A stretch of 20,641 bases of DNA from contig JAPLNJ010000270.1 of the NCBI GenBank assembly GCA_026692885.1, positions 1 through 20,641 on the forward strand, read 5' to 3'. Below, one piece after another: positions 14,165-20,641 of this stretch. Origin of the DNA: Planctomycetota bacterium. Its GTDB lineage: Bacteria; Planctomycetota; Planctomycetia; Pirellulales; Pirellulaceae. Position 1 is the first letter of the stretch. Each line of letters opens with the position of its first letter. The notes under the pieces were generated by a model. That model saw only the letters and a list, made by a program, of their open reading frames with translations, searched no databases and was not told the origin of the DNA. The position numbers were made by a program, and so were the translations under genes.

Positions 14165-14806
14165 ATGTTAATCTGCTACGGAGGCCGATTTCGATTCCCG
14201 CAGTCCGTCCTGGCGTATGCGGCGTTCCGCTTGGCGGCTTGCGACACGCTGGCGGCCATCGAGTCGCACGCGGACCTGGGCGAGGACGCGGAGACGAGTC
14301 TCGGCTACTTGGCCGAGGTGCCGTTCTTGGAACAATGCCCCCTGCTGGTCCAACTTGACCTGTTGGCGGACGTCTGGAATCGGCATCGCCGGCGTCAGCC
14401 GTTTCACGCGTCGCTGCTGGACGCCGCCGTCGTGTACGCCGCCTGCCACACGGCCGCTCGACTTTCCGAATACGATCCCAAGTGGGCCGCGGCAGGCCTG
14501 AAGAGCGGTCCGCGAAAGGCAAACCCTCGCATTGTCCGCGGGGCCGCCGCCCGTCTGACAGCGGTGTTCGATGACTTCTGGGACGACTACGATTTCCTGC
14601 TGCTGGAAGACATGCAGGACCTGGCTCCCGATTTGGCCGACGCCATCAAGCTCCAGCTGGGCCTGACCGAGGATTGTGTCGAACCTTTGTACGAAGCCCT
14701 AGGGCGTGCATACCCATCGTCGGAACTGGCCGCGAATCTGGACGGGCTGCTAAGCACTGACGAGATCCGGGCGGCCAGGAAATGGCTGCAGAATTTCAGG
14801 GCTTAA
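14165..14806 (+). CDS. Hypothetical protein, 213 residues
   Basis: The frame is open from 14030, but the protein-like part begins at ATG 14165 (MLICYGGRFRFPQSVLAYAA). The upstream segment overlaps the hsdR end and is Arg/His-rich junk. I do not recognise the family. The sequence is acidic, rich in Ala, Leu and Asp, and mostly helical, with DLGEDAETSLGYLAEVPFLE, then LLVQLDLLADVWNRH in the first half and DDFWDDYDFLLLEDMQDLAP in the second. No signal peptide, membrane span or enzyme motif is visible. It lies 88 bp after hsdR on the same strand and might be read through from the restriction operon. Its last 11 bases overlap the end of the convergent hydrolase gene. Confidence 0.7.
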   Translation: MLICYGGRFRFPQSVLAYAAFRLAACDTLAAIESHADLGEDAETSLGYLAEVPFLEQCPLLVQLDLLADVWNRHRRRQPFHASLLDAAVVYAACHTAARLSEYDPKWAAAGLKSGPRKANPRIVRGAAARLTAVFDDFWDDYDFLLLEDMQDLAPDLADAIKLQLGLTEDCVEPLYEALGRAYPSSELAANLDGLLSTDEIRAARKWLQNFRA

Positions 14807-16085
14807 GCCAACGGTCCAGCCAAGCAAAAGCCTTGTCCTGCATCTGGGCGTTGAACTCGTGCGGACCGTCGTAGGTGACACCTTGGAACCGTTCGGGCAC
14901 GCCCGCCTTCTGGTAGACCGCGGCAATCTTGGCGAAGGAGGCCTGGACACCGGCGAGCGGAAAGAGTTGATCCTGGGTCCCGTTGATGACCATCAGGCCG
15001 CCCGGAACGGTCAGCGAGACGACGTCCGGCAGGTCCATGTACTGGTACAGACCGGGGATGACTTTCATGAACCCGATGCTGGTCAGTTTGTTCTGCAGCA
15101 TCGATCCGTAGGTCGACATCCAGCCCACAACCACCGCTGCCTTGATGCGCGAGTCGAGGCCGGCAAGGTGTGCGGAGCGGAACCCGCCGACAGACAGACC
15201 GCAGCAGCCGATACGCTCGGGGTCGACCTCCGGCCGGGTGGCCAGATAATCCACGGTGCGAATATCGTCCAGGAACATGACGCCCGACCAAGTGATACCC
15301 GCCTCGAACAGACCGGTGGCGATCAACGAGGTGCTGGCACTGCAGCGTCGATGGAAGGCTGCCACGTCCTCCAGGCTCAGCTGGTCAGGGTCCCGCCAGG
15401 CGGGCGGGTCGTTGGGGAGCAGCATCCGCCGTTCGCCCCAGTAGAACATGTCAATGGCGATAACCACGTACCCGCGTTTGGCGAGTTCGCTGCCGAAGCT
15501 CCGGCCGGAGTAGGCGGTCCGTTTGAACTCGGTCAGTGCCGGATGTTCGTGATCCGTGGCGATGAGCTTCTCTTTCCCCCAAGCGAAGAACGCGCCGTGA
15601 TCGTGCAGGGCCACAATCGCCGGCCGTTGCTTCGCCTCCCCCTTGGGCAGCAAGAGATACGCGGGGACACGGATGTCGGGGGTGGTGTGGAAGTAGAGTT
15701 TTTCTCGGATGTAGTCACCGCAGTCGACCCGCTCGACCACCTCGGCGCGCGGATCGCACTTGGGCGGCGAGTAGTGCAGCAAGCTGAGAAGCTTGGGTTG
15801 AGCCTCACGTTTCCAAGCCTGGACATCCTGAAAGCGATCGTGCAGGAACGACAGCTCCAGCGTCGATCGGCCGGCCGTCGCCTGCAGCAGTGGAAACAGA
15901 CTGCCGACTTGGGCATTCGGGATCGCGACGCGTTGGACTGCGGAGTCCACGGGCTCAGCTCCCAGCAGGCTACGATCCACGACGCTGCTGACCGTGACGA
16001 CCAGTACGCCAAGTACCGCGTTACGAAACCTGCTGCGCTGGCCTGACGTTGCGGTCCAAGCTCTGCCACGCTCGGTGCTTGCCAT
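14796..16085 (-). CDS. Secreted alpha/beta hydrolase (dienelactone hydrolase / acetyl-xylan-esterase-like)
   Basis: 429 residues, start at ATG 16085 because a strong ribosome binding site (AAGGAG, 6 bases away) precedes it; an upstream in-frame ATG at 16115 has none. Basic residues then a hydrophobic stretch (FRNAVLGVLVVTVSSVV, about 21-37) form an export signal or membrane anchor, so the enzyme probably acts in the periplasm or outside. The catalytic triad is readable: nucleophile Ser298 in GLSVGG, Asp372 in GTQDQLFP, His409 in GPHEF. VPAYLLLPKG followed by PAIVALHDHGA is the usual first part of this fold. Family members hydrolyse esters, often acetyl groups on plant or algal polysaccharides, and are numerous in planctomycetes; the substrate here cannot be told. 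It overlaps the convergent 14165-14806 gene by 11 bases and stands 190 bp from phoU. Confidence 0.88.
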   Translation of the reverse strand: MASTERGRAWTATSGQRSRFRNAVLGVLVVTVSSVVDRSLLGAEPVDSAVQRVAIPNAQVGSLFPLLQATAGRSTLELSFLHDRFQDVQAWKREAQPKLLSLLHYSPPKCDPRAEVVERVDCGDYIREKLYFHTTPDIRVPAYLLLPKGEAKQRPAIVALHDHGAFFAWGKEKLIATDHEHPALTEFKRTAYSGRSFGSELAKRGYVVIAIDMFYWGERRMLLPNDPPAWRDPDQLSLEDVAAFHRRCSASTSLIATGLFEAGITWSGVMFLDDIRTVDYLATRPEVDPERIGCCGLSVGGFRSAHLAGLDSRIKAAVVVGWMSTYGSMLQNKLTSIGFMKVIPGLYQYMDLPDVVSLTVPGGLMVINGTQDQLFPLAGVQASFAKIAAVYQKAGVPERFQGVTYDGPHEFNAQMQDKAFAWLDRWLKP

Positions 16086-16091
16086 CAAAGG

Positions 16092-16097
16092 CTCCTT
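16092..16097 (-). promoter_or_regulatory. Ribosome binding site of the hydrolase gene
   Basis: AAGGAG on the - strand, 6 bases before ATG 16085. It fixes the start there rather than at the longer alternative, 16115. Confidence 0.75.
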
Positions 16098-16182
16098 CTG
16101 ACCGGTGGTCGCCAATTCATTGCTTCGCTAATTTCCGTCGACGCGACGCATCTTACCATGTGCCGATCGCAAATCTACCGCC

Positions 16183-16199
16183 GACGGCTCGGTGCCGTC
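16183..16199 (-). terminator. Short hairpin after phoU, possible terminator
   Basis: GACGGC and GCCGTC pair around a 5-nt loop, 76 bases past the phoU stop on the - strand. Only a weak T-rich stretch follows further on, so support is thin. The 189-bp gap between phoU and the hydrolase gene contains nothing else I can name. Confidence 0.2.
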
Positions 16200-16274
16200 C
16201 CGAGATCGTCAAACGGGGAATAGGAATCCAGATGCACCCTACCTGAAAATCCAAGTTACCCGCTTCGCCCGCCT

Positions 16275-16952
16275 TCAGGTCCGTGGCGGTGTTTGCTGTC
16301 CGTTTTCGTGACGGACGATCCGGCCTTCGACCAGATAGATCACGTCCTCGGCAATATTCACGGCATGGTCGGCGATCCGTTCGAGGTTGCGGGCCACGGC
16401 CAACAGAGCCAGCCAGGCGGGAACGCGTTCCGGCTGGGTCCGCAGCAACTCCTCTCCCTGTCGGCGAATCTGGTGTTTCAGGCGATTCACTTCGCTGTCC
16501 CGTGCGCAGATGCGCTCGGCCAGCGGGGCATCGCGATTGACCAACGCGTCAATGCTGTCGCGCAGCATCGCGTGGCACTTCTCCCACATGCCCGCCAAGT
16601 CAAAGGGGATGTCCAGATCGCTGTAACCGGCGACCGTGATCGCCTTGCGAGCGATATTGACGGCCAGGTCACCAATCCGTTCCAAGTCCTTGTTCATCTT
16701 CAGCACGGAGACCAGGAATCGCAGGTCGCAGGCGACCGGTTGATGCAGGGCGAGGTCTTTCAGGCACTCCTCCTCGATCTCCACCTCACGCTGGTCAACC
16801 TCCGCGTCGCGACCCAAGACCCGTCGTGCCTTGACGAGATCACGTTCCTGAAGGGCCTCGACCGCCGACGCCACTTGGGCCTCGACCAGCGCGGACAGGG
16901 AGAGCAGGTTCTTCTTCAGCTTGTCAATTTCCCGCTGCAAATGGATGGACAT
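16275..16952 (-). CDS. phoU: Phosphate-signalling protein PhoU
   Basis: 225 residues, all helical, made of the two three-helix PhoU repeats. Each ends with the family signature: MNKDLERIGDLAVNIARKAI at about 90-110 and ARNLERIADHAVNIAEDVIY near residue 200. PhoU binds metal clusters through these acidic motifs, tempers Pst transport and signals phosphate sufficiency to the PhoR-PhoB system. The ATG at 16952 lies one base after the pstB stop (TGA-C-ATG), so translation is coupled; a TTG 9 bases upstream is in frame but less likely. Length is normal for the family. Last gene of the pstC-pstA-pstB-phoU operon in this window. Confidence 0.95.
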   Translation of the reverse strand: MSIHLQREIDKLKKNLLSLSALVEAQVASAVEALQERDLVKARRVLGRDAEVDQREVEIEEECLKDLALHQPVACDLRFLVSVLKMNKDLERIGDLAVNIARKAITVAGYSDLDIPFDLAGMWEKCHAMLRDSIDALVNRDAPLAERICARDSEVNRLKHQIRRQGEELLRTQPERVPAWLALLAVARNLERIADHAVNIAEDVIYLVEGRIVRHENGQQTPPRT

Positions 16953-16953
16953 G

Positions 16954-17913
16954 TCAGCCAAACCTACCTGTAATGTAATCTTCTGTTTCTTTTGTGACGG
17001 GTGCCGTGAACATCTGCTGTGTGGTGCCGAACTCGATCAGTTCGCCTTCGTACAGGAAAGCGGTGTAGTCGGAGACCCGCGCTGCTTGCTGCATGTTGTG
17101 GGTGACGATGATGATTGTATACTCGCCACGCAGTTCGCCGATCAGTTCCTCGATGCGCGCCGTGGAACGCGGATCCAAGGCAGAACACGGTTCGTCCATC
17201 AGGATGATCTCGGGGCTTACCGCGATGGCCCGCGCGATACACAGACGCTGATGCTGGCCGCCGGACAAGCCGAGGGCGGACTCACCGAGCCGGTCCTTGA
17301 CTTCCTCCCAGAGCGCCGCCTGACGCAGGCTTTTCTCCACGGTTTCGTCCAGGATCTGCCGCTGGGAAATGCCGGCAATGCGCAGCCCGTAGGCCACGTT
17401 CTCGTAGATCGACTTGGGGAACGGCGTGGCCCGCTGGAAGACCATGCCGACTTGCCGCCGCAACTCAATCACATCCAACGCCGGGTCCAAGACGTCGCGC
17501 TGGTCCAGCAGGATACGGCCCGTGGTGCGGACCCCGTCGATCAAGTCGTTCATCCGATTCAGGCAGCGCAGCAGAGTCGATTTGCCACAACCGGATGGTC
17601 CGATCAGGGCGGTGACCTGCTGGCGAGGAAAATCCATAGTGATCTCTCGCAACGCCGCCACGGTGCCGTAGTACAGGTACAGGTCGTGGACGCTGACGAT
17701 CGAATCCTGGATGGCAGCCGTATGCCGCGTGGCGGACACGGACGCATCCCGTTGCGTCCCGGCCGGCCGTCCCGATAAGTCTGCGACCGACGCAACAGCA
17801 TCAGCCGTAAGAGTAGCAGACGCACTCCGTGTGTCGTCCGCCACGGCGCACGGAGTGTGCCTGCTACTTGGAGATAACACGACAGTTACTGCTTTGCCGG
17901 CTCGAACGGACAT
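16954..17913 (-). CDS. pstB: Phosphate ABC transporter ATP-binding protein PstB
   Basis: 319 residues, longer than the usual 250-270. The ATPase core begins near residue 71 ([13 protein letters not shown]). Walker [10 protein letters not shown] starts at 105, the ABC signature LSGGQ at 216 and Walker B ILMDEP has Asp240-Glu241, all intact. It drives phosphate import through PstC-PstA in the inner membrane. The first 70 residues are not family sequence: residues 16-34 ([19 protein letters not shown]) are a translated palindromic repeat. Either the repeat has been absorbed as an N-terminal extension, or the true start is internal, for instance GTG at 17739 (codon 59). The ATG at 17913 lies 7 bases after the pstA stop with GAGG overlapping that stop, which favours the long form. 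Confidence 0.93.
   Translation of the reverse strand: MSVRAGKAVTVVLSPSSRHTPCAVADDTRSASATLTADAVASVADLSGRPAGTQRDASVSATRHTAAIQDSIVSVHDLYLYYGTVAALREITMDFPRQQVTALIGPSGCGKSTLLRCLNRMNDLIDGVRTTGRILLDQRDVLDPALDVIELRRQVGMVFQRATPFPKSIYENVAYGLRIAGISQRQILDETVEKSLRQAALWEEVKDRLGESALGLSGGQHQRLCIARAIAVSPEIILMDEPCSALDPRSTARIEELIGELRGEYTIIIVTHNMQQAARVSDYTAFLYEGELIEFGTTQQMFTAPVTKETEDYITGRFG
17813..17867. repeat. Palindromic repeat, family E, inside the pstB 5' end
   Basis: The arms 17813-17833 and 17847-17867 are reverse complements at 18 of 21 positions with a 13-nt loop. On the - strand it reads through as [17 protein letters not shown]. Peptides of the 'RHTPCAV' kind are a familiar product of a dispersed planctomycete repeat, from general knowledge. 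A further 7-bp hairpin (17740-17746 with 17753-17759) follows in the same N-terminal extension. Confidence 0.7.
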
Positions 17914-17920
17914 ACATTCC

Positions 17921-19795
17921 TCACATCGCGCGGGAAGAAAATCGCTTGCGCAGGCTATTCCGCAGGTAAATGGCCACGCTGCTCATGGTCAGCACGATCA
18001 GCACCAGCAACGTAGTGGTTACGAAGACCATCGGTTTCGTCGCTTCCACGTTGGGCGACTGGAAAGCGATATCGAAGATATGGAACCCCAGGTGCATGAA
18101 CTTGCGGTCGGGATGAAAGAAGGGGGCCTGCCCGTCCACCGGCAGAGTCGGGGCAAGTTTCACGACGCCGGTGATCATCAGTGGGGCTACTTCCCCCGCG
18201 GCGCGAGCCATGGCTAGGATAAAGCCGGTCATGATCCCCGGCGACGCGATGGGTAACAGCACGCGCAGCAGCGTCTGAAGTTTCGTGGCGCCCAACGCGT
18301 GCGAGCTCTCGCGAAACACACGAGGAATCGTACGCAACGCCTCTTCCGTGGAGACAATCACCACGGGAATCGTCAAGAGACCCAGTGTCAGGCTGGCCCA
18401 CAGAACCCCGCCGGTGCCGAACGTGGAAATGTTCGCCGCGACGCGTTCCGGATACAGCCAATGGTCCAGCAGACCGCCCAGGCCATACACGAAGAAGCCC
18501 AGGCCAAAGATCCCGTAGACAATGGATGGAATGCCAGCCAAGTTATTGACGGCAATGCGCACCAGCCGAACCAGCCAGCCTTCGCGGGCGTACTCGCCGA
18601 GGTAGACCCCGGCCAGCACTCCCAGGGGAAAGCAGGACACGGCCATCAGGAACACGAGCATCACGGTCCCGAAAATCGCTGGAAACAGACCACCTTCCGT
18701 ATTCGACTCGCGCGGTTCACTAGCCAGCAGTTCCCAGACCTTGCTGGCGTAGTGCCCCAGCTTGGACAGCAGTCCCATGGAGTTGGGCTGATAGCTCCGC
18801 ACGATGTCCGCGAGCGCCACGGTGTGCAGCGTCCCAGCCCCGACGCGGAACGTTGCACCTTGCTCGCGGAGGGCTGCTTCGCGTGTCTGCTTGTCGGCCA
18901 CCAGGCGATCCGATTCCTGCATGAGTCGGCGTTCCCGCTCGCGGAGTTCCGCAACCCGTGTCGCAATTTCAGGCAGGCTGCGGCCCGCCTGTTGCTGGCG
19001 GTACTCCGCTTTCAAGATGGTCTTGCGAAGATCCTGCAGTTGATAATTCAGCGTTGACAGACGGGCCGCGAGTGGTTCGATCTCGGCGGACCGACGCTGG
19101 CGGACCTCCGCGAGTGCGGCCCGGAACCGCTGAGACAAATCGGCACTGGCAGGCACCTCGTTCCCACGCTCCGCGTGGGATCTCAAGTCGCGGACGCTCT
19201 GCGTCCTTGGGGAGGCGACGCGGAGCGTCGAGACACTGGCGTTCCCACGCGAAGCGTGGGAACGAGAGGCCGGCAGCTCGAGTTGTGGCGTCTTCAAGCC
19301 GTCCAACAGGCCGTAGAGGTTGCCATGTTCCACGCGTTCCAGGACGTAGACCTCCGGCGGATAAGTCCGTTGGCGGATCGCGTCCAATTCGAACCAATGG
19401 AAATCCTGACGCTGGGAATCGAGATCTCGGTTACCGGTCTTCAACTGCACGCTGCGCACCGCGGTGTCCGAATTGGTCGCTTCTCGCATCCACTGGCCCA
19501 GCACCACCTGACCGTCGGACAGTTCCACCTGGGCGACCGCCGCCGGCCAGAAGACGCCCAAACCGTTGGACAGGATCACCCAGATCAGCACCCCGGTCAG
19601 GGCCAGCACCGCCGCCAGCGCGGCGCCACTCGCCCAGACGAACGGTTCGCCCTGGCTCCAGAATCGTTTGCCGCGACGCCTGCTCCCCACGCCGCTCGAC
19701 TCCTGGGCAAGGGTCGCGACACGAGCCGTCGCAGGAGCCAATTCCAGGTTCCGAGCAGGCTCGGTAAGCAAGTTCTCTTCTGCCGTTCGACTCAT
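17921..19795 (-). CDS. pstA: Phosphate ABC transporter permease PstA, enlarged
   Basis: 624 residues against roughly 280-300 for ordinary PstA. The ATG at 19795 overlaps the pstC stop (ATGA); longer in-frame starts inside pstC are rejected. The N-terminus is cytoplasmic and polar (1-51), then a first membrane helix (about 52-78). A large extra-membrane region of some 260 residues follows, with a coiled coil at about 225-310 ([15 protein letters not shown], then [15 protein letters not shown]). The permease core comes last: helices from [18 protein letters not shown] onward, the EAA loop [19 protein letters not shown] and a final helix near [15 protein letters not shown]. It forms the phosphate channel with PstC. 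Residues about 177-213 are encoded by a palindromic repeat block, giving [16 protein letters not shown] and [15 protein letters not shown] in frame. Enlarged PstA with a coiled coil is seen in planctomycetes; the repeat insert is unusual. Confidence 0.92.
   Translation of the reverse strand: MSRTAEENLLTEPARNLELAPATARVATLAQESSGVGSRRRGKRFWSQGEPFVWASGAALAAVLALTGVLIWVILSNGLGVFWPAAVAQVELSDGQVVLGQWMREATNSDTAVRSVQLKTGNRDLDSQRQDFHWFELDAIRQRTYPPEVYVLERVEHGNLYGLLDGLKTPQLELPASRSHASRGNASVSTLRVASPRTQSVRDLRSHAERGNEVPASADLSQRFRAALAEVRQRRSAEIEPLAARLSTLNYQLQDLRKTILKAEYRQQQAGRSLPEIATRVAELRERERRLMQESDRLVADKQTREAALREQGATFRVGAGTLHTVALADIVRSYQPNSMGLLSKLGHYASKVWELLASEPRESNTEGGLFPAIFGTVMLVFLMAVSCFPLGVLAGVYLGEYAREGWLVRLVRIAVNNLAGIPSIVYGIFGLGFFVYGLGGLLDHWLYPERVAANISTFGTGGVLWASLTLGLLTIPVVIVSTEEALRTIPRVFRESSHALGATKLQTLLRVLLPIASPGIMTGFILAMARAAGEVAPLMITGVVKLAPTLPVDGQAPFFHPDRKFMHLGFHIFDIAFQSPNVEATKPMVFVTTTLLVLIVLTMSSVAIYLRNSLRKRFSSRAM
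19157..19266. repeat. Four-hairpin palindromic block, family F, inside pstA
   Basis: The outer 14-bp arms (19157-19170 and 19253-19266) are exact reverse complements. Within the block four local hairpins can form: 19162-19169/19173-19180, 19192-19197/19201-19206, 19216-19221/19225-19230 and 19241-19250/19254-19263, each a perfect stem of 6 to 10 bp with a 3-nt loop. It is read through in frame by pstA without a stop. Confidence 0.85.
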
Positions 19796-20641
19796 AACCG
19801 GCCGTAACGTTTCCGCAAATTCTGGCGTACGAGTTCCGCCGCCGTGTTCAGCAGGAAGGTCAGAGCGAACAACAGCACTGCACACAAGAACAGAACGCGG
19901 TACAGGGTACCGCCGACGGGGGCCTCGGGAATCTCCACCGCGATGTTAGCGGACAAGGTTCGCATCCCATTGAACGGGCTCCCGTCGAGGATTGGTGTGT
20001 TGCCGGTCGCCATCAGCACGATCATCGTCTCGCCGACGCCACGACCGAAGCCGATCATCATAGCGGCGAAAATGCCCGGACTGGCCGAAGGCAGCACCAC
20101 CCGCCACAACGTCTGCCAGCGGCTGGCTCCGAGCGCCAAGGAGGCGGCCGTGAGCGTCTGGGGGACGCTGGTGAGCGAATCTTCGGCAATCGAAAAAATG
20201 ATGGGGATCACCGCGAACCCCAAGCCGAACGCGATCACCACACAGTTCCGCTGGTCATACCGCAGGCCGATGATCTCGTACAACCAACGGCGAAAATCGC
20301 CGCCAAACAACGCCGTTTCGACCGCCGGCATCAGCCAAGCCGCCAAGACCACTCCGGCCAGCAACACCGGCAGCATCACCAGGAATTCGTAGCCGCGTTC
20401 CAAACGCTTCGCCCAATCAAATCGCCGCACGATCTGCCAGATCAGCATGAACCCTACGAAGACGGCCGGTACGGTGACCAGGGCCACAAACACGGCCAAA
20501 ATCCAACGCTCGACCAAGGGGGCCAACCATAAAGCCATCAGGAAGCCCAACACCACGGAGGGAACCGCCGCCATAATCTCGACCGTCGGCTTGATGACTC
20601 CCTTGAACGTCGGCGTGGTGAAATGCGCGGTATACACGGCG
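19792..20641 (-). CDS. pstC: Phosphate ABC transporter permease PstC (5' end beyond window)
   Basis: At least 282 codons, with the start lying past base 20641. It contains the conserved permease helices: PTVEIMAAVPSVVLGFLMAL and the EAA loop ASLALGASRWQTLWRVVLPS, then GIFAAMMIGFGRGVGETMIV. It ends [11 protein letters not shown]. Extra helices between the first part and the loop (WAKRLERGYEFLVMLPVLLA) make it longer than the E. coli form. PstC pairs with PstA as the membrane channel for phosphate. Its stop overlaps the pstA start (TTATGAG), so the two are translationally coupled. A pstS gene and the operon promoter, with any Pho box, would lie beyond the right edge. Confidence 0.95.
   Translation of the reverse strand, partial: AVYTAHFTTPTFKGVIKPTVEIMAAVPSVVLGFLMALWLAPLVERWILAVFVALVTVPAVFVGFMLIWQIVRRFDWAKRLERGYEFLVMLPVLLAGVVLAAWLMPAVETALFGGDFRRWLYEIIGLRYDQRNCVVIAFGLGFAVIPIIFSIAEDSLTSVPQTLTAASLALGASRWQTLWRVVLPSASPGIFAAMMIGFGRGVGETMIVLMATGNTPILDGSPFNGMRTLSANIAVEIPEAPVGGTLYRVLFLCAVLLFALTFLLNTAAELVRQNLRKRYGRL

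Noticed and set aside
14859..16046. Open + strand frame opposite the hydrolase (395 codons)
   Set aside because: The - strand frame has a signal sequence, catalytic triad and ribosome binding site; the + frame has none of these.
16293..17778. Open + strand frames opposite phoU and pstB
   Set aside because: Shadows of genes with clear PhoU and ABC ATPase signatures on the - strand.

Overview
The window looks like a high-GC chromosomal segment from a member of the Planctomycetota. This rests on gene content and repeats, not on a marker gene. Short palindromic repeats of at least six kinds lie between genes and even inside two coding regions. A 42-codon integrase N-terminus has the 'HRASGQAAVT...YLGP' signature familiar from planctomycete integrases. 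The Pst transport genes carry the large extra regions often seen in that phylum.

Layout. (1) 1-830: gene-poor, with two palindromic repeats, a promoter-like sequence, a tRNA-Val(CAC) gene at 480-553 with an odd T-loop, and a dead integrase N-terminus at 675-803. (2) 847-4722: one very large STAND-type NTPase. It has an unrecognised N-terminal domain, a DUF4062 domain, a NACHT-like P-loop ATPase and about ten 42-residue kinesin-light-chain-type TPRs, the architecture of an NLR-like intracellular sensor. (3) 4723-5548: no intact gene. It holds a broken serine-recombinase C-terminus, interrupted by a 143-bp palindrome-bearing insert flanked by 14-bp direct repeats, and a second large palindrome. 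(4) 5549-14076: a type I restriction-modification locus on the + strand in the order hsdM, hsdS (broken), a small unknown gene, an AlbA_2/ATPase-fold protein, hsdR. (5) 14165-14806: an unknown small gene that overlaps tail to tail with (6) a secreted alpha/beta hydrolase on the - strand (14796-16085). (7) 16275-20641, - strand: phosphate-uptake operon pstC (cut by the window edge), pstA, pstB, phoU, tightly coupled.

How it fits together. Regions 1-4 read as a defence island: a candidate anti-phage STAND sensor next to a type I restriction system, bordered by fragments of two kinds of recombinase near a tRNA gene. The hsdS gene has lost the linker between its two target-recognition halves and is frameshifted there. 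The first reading frame encodes a half-size specificity subunit of a kind known to work as a homodimer, so the system may be dead or re-targeted. Regions 6-7 are ordinary housekeeping chromosome, except that palindromic repeats have been captured in frame inside pstA and near the start of pstB.

The strongest candidates for something new are the STAND protein (orphan N-terminal domain, tandemly amplified TPRs) and the evidence that planctomycete palindromic repeats move and can become protein sequence.
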